From NCBI GenBank assembly GCA_001549895.1, contig AP014719.1, forward strand, positions 2,480,001 through 2,544,000: 64,000 nucleotides of DNA, given 5' to 3'. The notes below the pieces were generated by a model, which did not search any database, was not told where the DNA came from, and saw nothing but the letters and a program-made list of their open reading frames with translations. The DNA is from Arthrobacter sp. Hiyo8 (GTDB taxonomy: Bacteria > Actinomycetota > Actinomycetes > Actinomycetales > Micrococcaceae). Below are positions 21,024-30,249 of this stretch, one piece after another. A program made the position numbers and the translations under genes. The first letter of the stretch is position 1, and every line of letters starts with the position of its first letter.

Positions 21024-21350
21024 CTAGGACAGGACGGATTCAAATTCCTTTTCGAAGAACTGCTTCGGCTTGGCGCCGATCACCGTGCTCTTCACTTCTC
21101 CCCCACTGAAGAGGTAAACCGCCGGAATAGACGTGATGCCGTATTCAGCGGCGATGGCTGGGTTGTCGTCGACATTCAGTTTGACGACATCGACCTTGTC
21201 TCCGTACTGGACAGAGATCTCGTCGAGGATGGGACCCAGCTTGCGGCACGGGCCGCACCACTCTGCCCAGAAGTCCACAATGACCGGCTTTTCAGCGGCC
21301 AGGACGTCGGTGCTGAAACTGGCGTCGGTAACGTTTTTAGCGTTGCTCAT
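21024..21350 (-). CDS. trxA: Thioredoxin
   Basis: Thioredoxin is the small cytoplasmic disulfide reductant recycled by TrxB. The intact 108-aa protein MSNAKNVTDASFSTDVLAAE has the active site WAEWCGPCRKLGPILDEI near residues 28-45 and the cis-proline loop GITSIPAVYLF near 71-81. The start has GGGAAAG upstream. It lies 36 bp after trxB in the same direction, the usual reductase-thioredoxin pair of actinobacteria. Confidence 0.97.
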   Translation of the reverse strand: MSNAKNVTDASFSTDVLAAEKPVIVDFWAEWCGPCRKLGPILDEISVQYGDKVDVVKLNVDDNPAIAAEYGITSIPAVYLFSGGEVKSTVIGAKPKQFFEKEFESVLS

Positions 21351-21386
21351 AATTCTTTCCCTTCGAATGGATGGCTGCTGTGCCGA

Positions 21387-22341
21387 TTAGGCGTGCAGGT
21401 CTGCAAGATAGTGCTCGACGTCCAGGGCCGCGACACAACCGGAACCAGCGGCTGTGATGGCCTGCCGGTAAGTGGGGTCCACTACGTCGCCGGCGGCGAA
21501 GACGCCCTTGATGCTGGTCTTGGAGCTGCGGCCGTCGACGGCGATGGTGCCTTCAGGAGCGAGCTCCAGCTTTCCCTTGACGAGCTCCGTGCGGGGATCG
21601 TTGCCGATGGCCACGAAAACGCCTGTGACGGCGAGTTCGGACTCGGTGCCGTCGACGAGGTTCTTCAGCTTCAAGCCGGTCACCTTGTCCCCACCGATGA
21701 CGTCCTCGACGGCGGTGTTCCACACGAAGTTGATCTTCTCGTGGGCCCGGGCGCGGTCACCCATGATCTTGGAAGCCTTGAGGGTGTCGCGGCGGTGCAC
21801 CACCGTGACGGACTTGGCGAACTTGGTGAGGAAGAGCGCTTCCTCCATGGCAGAGTCGCCACCGCCGATCACTGCGATGTCCTGGTCCTTGAAGAAGAAA
21901 CCGTCACAGGTTGCACACCAGCTCACGCCGTGCCCGGAAAGACGCTTTTCATTCTCGAGGCCGAGCTCACGGTATGCGGAACCCGTGGAGAGGATGATGG
22001 CACGTGCCTTGAAGGTCTCCCCCGTGGCGATGGTCACGGACTTGATGTCGCCGTCGAGGTCCAGTTCGGTGACGTCCTCGAACTGGATTTCAGTCCCAAA
22101 GCGTGCCGCCTGCTTTTCGAAGCTCTCCATGAGATCAGGTCCCATGACGCCCTCGGGAAACCGGGGTAGTTCTCGACGTCTGTTGTGTTCATCAGTTCGC
22201 CACCTGCAGTCACGGAACCGGCGATGAGCAGCGGGTTCATGTTGGCGCGTGCGTGTAGACGGCCGCCGTGTAACCGGCAGGCCCTGAGCCTACGATGATG
22301 ACATCACGTACGTTGGACGCGGTGTTTTCTGCGTTGCTCAC
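21387..22341 (-). CDS. trxB: Thioredoxin-disulfide reductase, two frameshifts
   Basis: TrxB is an FAD enzyme that reduces thioredoxin with NADPH. GTG at 22341 starts VSNAENTASNVRDVIIVG, leading into the FAD motif GSGPAGYTAAVYTARA. Further motifs are GGELMNTTDVENYPGFP, the redox pair in SWCATCDGFFFK, the NADPH motif IGGGDSAMEEA and FAAGDVVDPTYRQAITAAGS. The frame breaks near 22252 (ACGCACGC for ACGGCACGC) and near 22155 (TTTCCCGAG for TTTCCCCGAG). Two added bases give 957 bp, 318 aa, normal for the family. It is transcribed with trxA. Confidence 0.92.
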
Positions 22342-22609
22342 TGGTGGGTGAACCTCTTCCTTAGTCGATGCACCGGATCCTTGCGGCCGGCCACATGGCA
22401 CAACCCTATGTCGGCGCGGAATATTCCGATGTTCCCGGGGACCCTAATATCCGCCACCATTCAGGGTACCTTCCGGGAGCACAAGGCATCGAAGGAGCAA
22501 GGCTCCGTTACCGGAGTTGACGGCCGCCCGGGACGCACGCGCCCCAAGCTCCCATCGGAAGCAAACGCCAGAGCGGTGACAAGCGGCCGAAGGGTCCTCC
22601 CGCCGTCGG

Positions 22610-24255
22610 CTACTGGACCTTGATCTCCGCAAGGCGCAGGCCGAAACCGTAGCGCGTCTTCGGCGCGGTCAGCTTGGGCAGGGACTTAATGGAGATGATG
22701 ACGTATTGGGCCGTTACAGGGGAACTGAGCGGCATGGTGAGCTCCGGTGAGGTGAAGCTGTTGGTGCCAACCAATTTGGCGCCGTCCATAGCCGGACGAT
22801 CGTTGGTATAAACGTTGATGTTTCCACCGGAAGCGCCCAACTGGCTCAATGTGACGGATGTCACTTGCGAGGGTGCCTTGAGCTTGACGAGCAGCGAAAC
22901 TCCATCAGGAGCGAGTCCACCCCAGTCCGCAGTGGCGAACTCCATGTCCGACCAGTAACTCGCGGCATTGCCGTCGTAAGCCTTGACCAGGTCTTTGTCG
23001 TAGGTCGCAGCGAACTCGAAATCGCCCATGCGAGTGACTCCATCAATGGCCGGAGGCGCTGCGACCGGAGGTGCTGATGCGCTGCTGCTCGGCTGGCCGG
23101 TCACCGTTTGGGACGCTGTGGAGGATTGCTTGGCAGCAGGCGACCCGCCAGGGATCAGGTTGCCGAGGTTGGTGACAGCCAGGATCAAACCCACGATCAA
23201 GACGGCGGCAAGGACCCGCCCACGAGCCAACGGAAGGAACGGGGCTCGCGTACTGGTTCCTCGTCGTAGTATTCGTCCTCGTCGAGCGGCTCTGCCTGCG
23301 CACGCGCAGTCGACGGGAAGCTCGATGCTCCTCGGCTGTACCCGCCGGTAGCGGCAGCCGCATCGCGGGAAGCGCCCGTACCGCGGGAGCGGGCGTCGTC
23401 GTTAACGAAGCCGTAGTCGTCTTCGGACCAGAGGGAGACCTTGGATTCCTGGGCCGGGTTCGCTGAGGTAGGCGCCGGAGGGGAGGACGCTTGAACAGCC
23501 TGCGTGGCAGGGGGCGCCTGGATTTGCTGGGGAGCGGTCCGGTTAGACTCATCGGCCCGGTTCGATGGGGCGGCAGCCGAAGGTGCGGCTTCGACGTCGT
23601 CGCTGTTTGACTTGCCGGTGCCCTTAACGGCGGCCGCGGCCGCAGCGGCAGCCGCCCCTGCTCCGGCTGCCGCAGCGGCGATCCGGGAACCGATGCCTCC
23701 CGGGGCCGACGCCGGCCGGCTGGCGGGCATGGGAGGAACCACCGGGCGGCGCGGGTCCGCGGGTGACGCGGCGCCTGGGAGTGGTTCGCCGGCCGGATTC
23801 GGCTCGACCTCGTCGTAACTGATGTACTCGGCGTCGTGCTCTTCGTCGTCGTACAGTCCGTCGTAGGTCTCGGGCTCGTGGGACCGGGCCTGGCCGAAGA
23901 TCTCGCTGCCAAGCGTGTCCGTGAAGAACGGTTCGACGTAAGGCGGGTTGGTAGACACCACGAGGTCCAGCAGGTCAGGAGCGCTGCTGTGGTTGGTGAT
24001 GAGGTAAGTGGTGCTGTCGCTGACGCCGAGATCGAGGATCTGGACATGCCCGGGCCGTTCGCCAGTGGCTACCTCGCGGGCGCTCTTGGCAACCTGATCG
24101 GCGTTTCCGGGGCCTGCCACGAGGATGCTGACGGGTCTGTTGAGGACCTGGTCCACGCCGTCGAGCACCAGATCTTGGTCGTGCGAAGTCAACACGGTGG
24201 CTGTGACTTTGTAGCGGCCGCCAAGCACTGATCCGACATCGATCGGGTGGGACAC
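22610..24255 (-). CDS. MurJ-associated pseudokinase-like membrane protein, one frameshift
   Basis: The N-terminus (MSHPIDVGSVLGGRYKVTAT, residues 1 to about 100) resembles the kinase-like domain fused to MviN/MurJ in mycobacteria; no HRD or DFG catalytic motif is visible. A long acidic and Ala/Pro/Ser linker follows, including an alanine run, then one membrane segment VLAAVLIVGLILAVTNLGNL. The outer C-terminal domain (DFEFAATYDKDLVKAYDG to RLAEIKVQ) looks like a discoidin-like beta-sandwich. The frame breaks near 23218 in a G run; one G gives RWLVGGVLAAVL and 1647 bp (548 aa). It lies 100 bp downstream of murJ. A role in controlling MurJ is inferred. Confidence 0.78.
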
Positions 24256-24355
24256 GGGTTCCTCCTATGACTGTCCGGAAGCTGCGGGTCCTGAATACGG
24301 GATCCGGCCAGCCGGGTGACCCGTGGTCTGCAACTACCTGTATTAGTTTCTGATC

Positions 24356-26466
24356 CTAGCTGATTGGGCCGTTCTGGCTCCCGGTTTGCGAGGATGCGTC
24401 ACCTTTTGCGGCGGGGTCCACCGCGGAAATAGGGGTTGTTTCCCAGCGTCCCCTGATAGGTGCGGCGGCCGGGCAACGGGATGCCTGGGCGGCCTGCGGC
24501 CCCTGCGCGGTGCTGGGGATGTCTTCATCGGGCAGGTATGCCTTCTCGACGTCGGACCAAGCGTCCACCTTATCTTTCCCTTCGGCAGTAGCTCCATCGC
24601 GGACGTCATCCCACCCGTCCTTGGAAGGGATTGTCTGCAAGGCGGGTCCGGCGCGGAAGGATGCGGCGTCGAACTCGCCCGAGATGCGCGGAATGAGCCC
24701 GGTGTCGTCCGAAACGGTGGCGCGGACCGCCGTCGTGGGCTGCTTTCCGCCCGCGGACGGTGCCTTGGCGACCGGAACTCCCCGGCCGAGCCGGCCGAGC
24801 ACCGGGCGGAGCAAATCGCGCAGCTCACTGACGTGGAAGACGCGCAGGAGGAACAGATACGCAACGAGCATGACGGGGCCGACGACGACCACCGTCACCA
24901 AAGCGGCGAGCCTGCTGCTCCAGGCGAAGCCGTCAGCGTGATAGCTGCCCAGGAGCCATAGGGCCAAGGCGCCGGCGATCGCCGATCCCAGAGCGGCGTA
25001 GCCCATGCGAATGTACGAGTTTGCGATCCGGGGGCCGTCCACGTGGCCGAGGAGGCGACGCAGGAACCAGACGCTGATGACCACGGAAAGGATATTGCCG
25101 AGCGTATACAGGACGGCGATCGCGAAGATGATCCGGCCCACCGGCAGGAATTGGATGATGAACGCGCCCACAACGTTGAGCAGGGCCAGCATGAGCTGGA
25201 TGTAGAAGGGCGTCCGGGCGTCTTCGTTGGCGTAGAAGACCCGGGACATCATGAAGTTGGCGCTCATGAACGGCGTGCTCAGCGCGAGGATCGTCAGCGT
25301 CTGGGCGAGCATGACGCCGTCCTGGGGGTTCCCGCCGGAGAAGAACATGCCCAGCGGTCCGGCGAGGGCGAACAGGGCCAGTGCCCCGAAGACAGTGGCG
25401 ACGGCCATGGTCCGCAGCCCGTGCGAAAGTGCTTCGCGGAGCTCGGCTTTGTTGCCTGCCTGGGAGGCGTGGGCCATCCGGTTGAACAGCACCGTGGCGA
25501 GCGACAACGCGATGATCGAGTGCGGGAGCAAGTACAGCTGGCTGGCGACTTCCAGGACCGCGTTACCGGGGAGGGTGGCGGCAGCAGGGTCCCCTTCGTG
25601 CGCCAGGCGGAGCCGCTCGGAGCCGGGAATCGTGGCAATCCTCATGACGTAAAGGAAAGCGAGCTGCCCGACGGCGGCAGTCAGGAGCGTCCAGACGCTC
25701 AGTTTTGCTGCCTGGCCCAGTCCCACGCCCCGCCAGCCGAAACGCGGCCGGAGCCCGAGCCTCAGGCGGATCACCGGGACGAGGAGTATGGCGGTCTGCG
25801 CGATCACGCCGACGGTCGAGAATCCCGCGATCAGGAAGGTCTGGAAAGGTCCCCAATTGTCCAAAGTGTGGGGGTTGGTGATGTTGGCGCCGAGGATCCA
25901 GATGAACATGCCCAGTCCAGCGATGGCCACCACATTGTTCAGGATCGGCGCCCACATGGCGGGCCCGAAGGCGCCGTTGGCGTTGAGGACCTGGGTCAGG
26001 AGCGCATACAAACCGTAGAAGAAGATCTGCGGCAGGCAATAGAACGCGAAGGTTACGGCCAGCGATTTCTGCTGGGTGAATAGCCCTGGGTCGTGAGGTC
26101 GATAACCATCGGCGCGGCCAGTGTGACCAGCGCCGTCAGCGCCAAGAGAACCAGCACCGCCAGCGTCAGGAGCCGGCTGATGTAGTCCGCGCCGCGGTCC
26201 GGGCCCTTGCTGGCTTTGATGATTTGCGGGACAAGCACGGCGTTGAACACACCGCCCGCCACCAGGAGGAAGATCAGGTTGGGCAGGTTGTTGGCGTTGA
26301 TGAACGTGTCGTTAACCGTCGATCCCAGGCCCAGCGCGGCGCCAAGCATCCAGGTTTTGGCGAAGCCGAGGAACCGTGAAACGAGCGTCCCTGCGGCCAT
26401 GACGGCGCTGGAACGGGTTTCTCCGGACTGGGTTGACTGGGTTGTTTTGGCGGCAGACATTGTCAT
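24356..26466 (-). CDS. murJ: Lipid II flippase MurJ (MviN), one frameshift
   Basis: MurJ moves lipid II across the membrane for peptidoglycan synthesis. The start MTMSAAKTTQSTQSGETRSS leads to the first helix MAAGTLVSRFLGFAKTWML and the conserved NANNLPNLIFLLVAGGVFNA. The frame breaks near 26081: adding one C to CACCCAGC gives QGYSPQQKSLAVTFAFYCLP and rejoins FFYGLYALLTQVLNANGAFG. About 14 hydrophobic segments are visible. The roughly 140-residue cytoplasmic tail rich in Ala, Pro and Asp is typical of actinobacteria. Corrected length is 703 aa. A second ATG two codons downstream is an equally good start. Confidence 0.92.
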
Positions 26467-26520
26467 TATCGTCCCATGAGCCGGGCTGCCTGATGCGTCA
26501 AGACCATATAAAAGGCCGCG

Positions 26521-27069
26521 TTAGAGGTGTTCGGGCAAGACTTCCCGGGCAAGATCGGCGATGCGCCGCTCATTGGGAAAGGACAACTTGCGGGCCAATT
26601 CCTGGAGCGGAACCCAAGCGGCATCGATGGCCTCTTGGTCGGGATCGTTCTCGATGGTCAGCTCTCCGCCCGTCGCACGCAGGAGGAAATGGTGCACCGT
26701 TTTGTGCACGCGGTGCCCGCTTACGGTGAACCAGTAGTCGATGCTGCCGAGCGGAGCGAGGACGTTGCCTTCGATCCCGGTCTCCTCCGCAATCTCGCGC
26801 ACGGCTGCTTCTTCGTTGTTTTCCTTGCCCTCCGGGTGCCCCTTCGGCAGGCACCACTCGAGCCGGCCACCCCTATTAAGGCGGGCGATGATCGCAACCC
26901 TCAGTTCGCCGTCGGACGTGTCCACCACGACGCCGCCGGCGGAGACTTCTTCCACGGTCGGAAGGGCGGCCTGTGCCGGGTGCGGAGCGGGCGCGACGTG
27001 GGCACCAATTGCCGACGGCAATGGTGCGTTCGTCCTCCTGCCAGGAGCACTCGGGATCGGGTTGGCCAT
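26521..27069 (-). CDS. NUDIX hydrolase
   Basis: NUDIX enzymes hydrolyse nucleoside diphosphates linked to other groups. The chosen start is ATG at 27069 (MANPIPSAPGRRTN), giving 182 aa; the open frame extends upstream but without family-like sequence. The NUDIX box is complete: GHPEGKENNEEAAVREIAEETG near residues 78-99, preceded by LEWCLPK. In M. tuberculosis the equivalent position next to pcnA holds mutT4 (Rv3908). It lies 54 bp downstream of the murJ start region on the same strand and diverges from pcnB. Confidence 0.9.
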   Translation of the reverse strand: MANPIPSAPGRRTNAPLPSAIGAHVAPAPHPAQAALPTVEEVSAGGVVVDTSDGELRVAIIARLNRGGRLEWCLPKGHPEGKENNEEAAVREIAEETGIEGNVLAPLGSIDYWFTVSGHRVHKTVHHFLLRATGGELTIENDPDQEAIDAAWVPLQELARKLSFPNERRIADLAREVLPEHL

Positions 27070-27237
27070 GAAGTCCACTCTAACGACTCTTGCCCGTTGG
27101 TGATGACCGGGACATGGACTCACGGTGACGTGCGGATGGCGTTCGGCCGTGATCCCGGTGCAGTCGCCACGCAATCACAGCGCAATGACAAGGATCCGGT
27201 GGGATGGCGCAGCGAAATCTGACAAGCTTAAGGAACT

Positions 27238-28733
27238 ATGGCGCAAGTATTGGACAGTTCTTCAGTTAATTTCCAGATGGATCCAGTGGTCCTGGACCTC
27301 GGCCAGCGGTTTGTGGACGCTGGCTTCGAACTGTCGCTGGTTGGCGGGCCCGTGCGTGACCTCTTCCTGGGCCGTGTTTCGCCGGACCTGGATTTCACCA
27401 CCGACGCCACGCCGGACCAGACCCTTTCCATCATCAAGAGGTGGGCCGACAATTTCTGGGAGATCGGCCGCGCTTTTGGAACGATCGGGATGAAGAAGTC
27501 CGGCTTCCAGATCGAGATCACCACCTACCGCGCCGAGGCCTACGACGCCGGTTCCCGCAAGCCCGCGGTGGCCTTCGGCTCCTCGCTCCTGGACGACCTC
27601 CTACGCCGCGACTTCACCATCAACGCCATGGCGCTCCGGCTGCCCTCCTTGGAACTCGTGGATCCATTCGGCGGGGTCCGCGACCTCCACGCCTCGGTGC
27701 TTGCTACCCCTGGCTCTCCCGAATCGTCATTCTCCGACGATCCCCTGCGCATGATGCGTGCTGCCCGCTTTGCCGCGCAGCTCGGCGTCGCAGTGCACGA
27801 CGACGTCCGCCTCGCCATGTCCGGCATGGCCGAGCGGATCAAGATCATTTCCGCCGAACGCGTGCGCGAGGAACTCGTCAAGCTCGTCAACGGAGCGCAC
27901 CCGCGTGCGGGCATAGACCTCCTCGTGGAGACCGGACTGGCCGAATTCGTCCTCCCCGAGGTTTCCGCTCTGCGCCTTGAAGCCGATGAGCATCACCGCC
28001 ACAAGGATGTCTACCAACACTCCCTCCAGGTCCTGGAGCAAGCCGCGTCGCTCGAGACGGGCCCGGACGGCCCGGTGCCTGGTCCGGACTTTGTGTTGCG
28101 CTTCGCCGCGTTGATGCACGACGTCGGGAAGCCGGCGACGCGCCGTTTCGAACCGGGCGGCGCGGTGAGCTTCCGCCACCACGACATGGTGGGCTCCAAG
28201 CTGACCGCAAAACGCATGAAGGCCCTGCGCTTCGACAATGACACCATCAAGGCCGTGGCCCGGCTTGTGGAGCTTCACATGCGTTTCTACGGCTACGGAG
28301 ACGCGGGCTGGACCGATTCCGCGGTCCGCCGTTACGTCGCCGACGCCGGCCCCTTGTTGGAGCGCCTGCACCGACTCACCCGGTCCGACGTCACCACGCG
28401 TAACCAGCGCAAGGCGGAGCGGCTCTCTTTTGCCTACGATGACCTTGAGCAACGGATTGAGGTCCTGGCCGAACAGGAATCGCTCAATGCCATCCGGCCT
28501 GACTTGGACGGAGCGCAGATCATGGCTTTGCTGGGACTCAAACCCGGCCCGTGGTTGGCCGCGCCTACAAGTTCCTGCTGGAGGAGCGCATGGAAAACGG
28601 TCCGCTGTCCCAGGAGGAGGCCGAGTCCAAGCTCCTGGCGTGGTGGGCCGGGCAACCCGAGTCCGCCGTCGAACTTTCATCGGAACCAGCCGTCGATGCC
28701 AAAGCAGGCACCGCCGAACCAGAGGAGTCCTAA
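27238..28733 (+). CDS. pcnB: CCA tRNA nucleotidyltransferase with HD domain, one frameshift
   Basis: This family adds or repairs the CCA end of tRNA. The start is ATG at 27238. The nucleotidyltransferase fold shows LVGGPVRDLFLG, the metal-binding DLDFTTDA, and RRDFTINAMALR. An HD phosphohydrolase-type domain follows (HHRHKDVYQHSLQVLEQ, ALMHDVGKPATR). The frame breaks near 28550: one G in CCCGTGG gives KPGPVVGRAYKFLLEERMEN, the conserved C-terminal helix, and 1497 bp (498 aa). The stop abuts the next gene's GTG. Confidence 0.92.
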
Positions 28734-29318
28734 GTGAACCCTGCAGCCAAGCCTTCCCGGCCACAGCTCTGGATCATGCGTCACGGCGAGACCGAATGGT
28801 CCAAGAGTGGCCAATACACCGGTTTGACGGACCTTCCCTTGACGGTGGAAGGCGAACAGCAGGCGGTGGAAGCCCGCAAGATCCTGGAAGGCATCGACTT
28901 CGACCTGGTCCTGACATCGCCGCTGCGCCGAGCCCGGCGTACCGCGGAGTTGGCGGGCTTCCCCGACGCCGTTCATGAACCGCTCGCTGTGGAGTGGAAC
29001 TACGGCGACTACGAAGGCATCAGCTCGGACCTCATCCGCAAAGACAACCCTGACTACCTCATCTGGTTCGACGGCGTTCCCAACGGCGAGACTCTCGACT
29101 CCGTGGCAGCCCGTGCCGACAAGATCATTGCCCGCGTCCTCGAGTCCGGAATGGACAACGTCCTGATTGTGGCCCACGGCCATTTCTCCCGCATCCTCAC
29201 GGCCCGCTGGCTTGAATTGGATGCCCGGGAAGGACGCCATTTTGTCCTGGGAACAGCCAAAGTTTGTACCTTGGGATGGGACAAGCGGACGCCTGCCATT
29301 CTTCGCTGGGGACTGTAG
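28734..29318 (+). CDS. Histidine phosphatase family protein
   Basis: Histidine phosphatases (phosphoglycerate mutase-like) use a phosphohistidine in the RHG motif. The 194-aa protein from GTG at 28734 has LWIMRHGETEWSKSGQYTG near residues 12-30, the second catalytic block LTSPLRRARRTAELAGF, VEWNYGDYEG, and NVLIVAHGHFSRIL. The substrate cannot be told from sequence. It begins on the base after the pcnB stop, so the two are cotranslated. It is intact. Confidence 0.88.
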   Translation: MNPAAKPSRPQLWIMRHGETEWSKSGQYTGLTDLPLTVEGEQQAVEARKILEGIDFDLVLTSPLRRARRTAELAGFPDAVHEPLAVEWNYGDYEGISSDLIRKDNPDYLIWFDGVPNGETLDSVAARADKIIARVLESGMDNVLIVAHGHFSRILTARWLELDAREGRHFVLGTAKVCTLGWDKRTPAILRWGL

Positions 29319-29476
29319 GAAGAATTAATTTCTAAATTCTTTGTAATTGGCTGGTCAACAGTGCGATTCATGGTGTAACTTTATTTTTGATCCCAGAGCG
29401 ATTCGCCGGGATTGAGGCGTGCACTATCCAGTCAGTCAACTGCGGTAGTGCCAAAGCAGAAAAGGAGGTTGGGAAA
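29319..29476. other. AT-rich leader of the small-ORF unit
   Basis: A gap after the phosphatase gene, noticeably richer in A and T (TTAATTTCTAAATTCTTTG) than the flanking genes. It probably contains the promoter for the mini-ORFs that follow and ends in the strong AAAGGAGG site at 29461-29468. I could not define a promoter precisely. Confidence 0.45.
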
Positions 29477-29557
29477 ATGATTACTTTGACTAGCGGATGG
29501 AAGATGACCGTTGCTGGCACCCCGGCCTTTGCTGCTCGACGCCGTTTTGCGGCCTAA
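29477..29557 (+). CDS. Hypothetical 26-aa peptide with strong ribosome binding site
   Basis: A short frame, MITLTSGWKMTVAGTP followed by a basic Ala/Arg-rich tail (RRRF near the end). AAAGGAGG lies 8 bases before the ATG, among the best ribosome binding sites in the window. Third codon positions are only about half G/C, unlike neighbouring genes, so coding is supported by the start region rather than by codon use. It could be a leader peptide. No family recognised. Confidence 0.45.
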   Translation: MITLTSGWKMTVAGTPAFAARRRFAA

Positions 29558-29895
29558 CTCCCCTGATGTACTTCCTCCCCTGATTCCTCGGGGCGGTTCA
29601 CAGTGCAATCAGGCTTCGAGTCGGCCTGCCATTGAGCGGTATCACGCGATCGACGTGGTGCGCAGTTTCCTCATAGTTCGGAACCAGCTTCTTGTTGGGA
29701 CGGCTGCCCCTGGATACCAGGTACCGGAACTCCACGCTTCGGTACTGTTTACGGTCATTCGATAGATCCGCTTAATCCACCCACCATCGCCGGCATTCAC
29801 ATGCCTAATTCCGCCTTTGTTTTCTTCGAATTCAGGGGGCTTAATTGTCATGCCCGAATTCCGGCAATTCTCTTCACTACGAAAGGAGGCGAACC
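29558..29895. other. Spacer between the two mini-ORFs
   Basis: 338 bp without a clear gene. On the minus strand a frame (MTIKPPEFEENKGGIRH..., start 29851) would, with one added G near 29774, continue as KRDLSNDRKQYRSVEFRYLV and end near 29605 (about 84 aa). It lacks a good ribosome binding site and has low G/C at third positions, so I do not annotate it. The last bases hold the ribosome binding site AAAGGAGG of the 46-aa frame. Confidence 0.4.
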
Positions 29896-30036
29896 TTGGC
29901 CAAGCGCCTCAAGGACCTGATGGTCTTCAACGGCAAGCCCGTCGTCAAAGACAAGACCCTCTTCAACGGACAACTGCTGGATCAACGCCGCGAAGATGTC
30001 TACGTCGTCCTGCACCAAATGGGCATCATCCGCTAA
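29896..30036 (+). CDS. Hypothetical 46-aa basic protein
   Basis: Start TTG at 29896, seven bases after AAAGGAGG (29882-29889). The product begins with AKRLKDLMVFNGKPVVKDK after the initiator and ends VYVVLHQMGIIR. About 82% of third codon positions are G or C (37 of 45 counted by eye), matching the genome's real genes. With the ribosome binding site this makes a true small protein likely, despite the rare TTG start. It lies upstream of a strong terminator. No family recognised; no membrane segment. Confidence 0.62.
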   Translation: MAKRLKDLMVFNGKPVVKDKTLFNGQLLDQRREDVYVVLHQMGIIR

Positions 30037-30095
30037 GTGTCCCCCACCATTGCACTTCAGGAGGGACTGATGACACACATCGGACCGTTCGCCTC

Positions 30096-30132
30096 GGAAG
30101 CCCACGCGGCTATGCGTGGGCTTCCGCCTTTT
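30096..30132 (+). terminator. Strong rho-independent terminator
   Basis: A perfect 12-bp stem (GGAAGCCCACGC at 30096-30107 with GCGTGGGCTTCC at 30114-30125), a 6-base loop and a short T run. It closes the mini-ORF unit. An ATG at 30070 after AGGAGG runs through the hairpin, so an attenuator ahead of the next gene is also possible. Confidence 0.85.
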
Positions 30133-30157
30133 AACGGGCCCGAGTTGGGACGGGCTG

Positions 30158-30228
30158 TCCTGGCCGGATCCCGTCCCCGCGCCTGGCCGGATCCCGTCCC
30201 CCGCGCCTGGCCGGATCCCGTCCCCCGC
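30158..30228. repeat. Three tandem copies of a 24-bp unit
   Basis: Units CTGGCCGGATCCCGTCCCCC with GCGC junctions at 30158-30180 (23 bases), 30181-30204 and 30205-30228. The first unit has four C where the others have five, the same one-base shortening seen in broken genes of this window. Confidence 0.85.
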
Positions 30229-30249
30229 GCCTGCGCTAAGCTCGATTCC

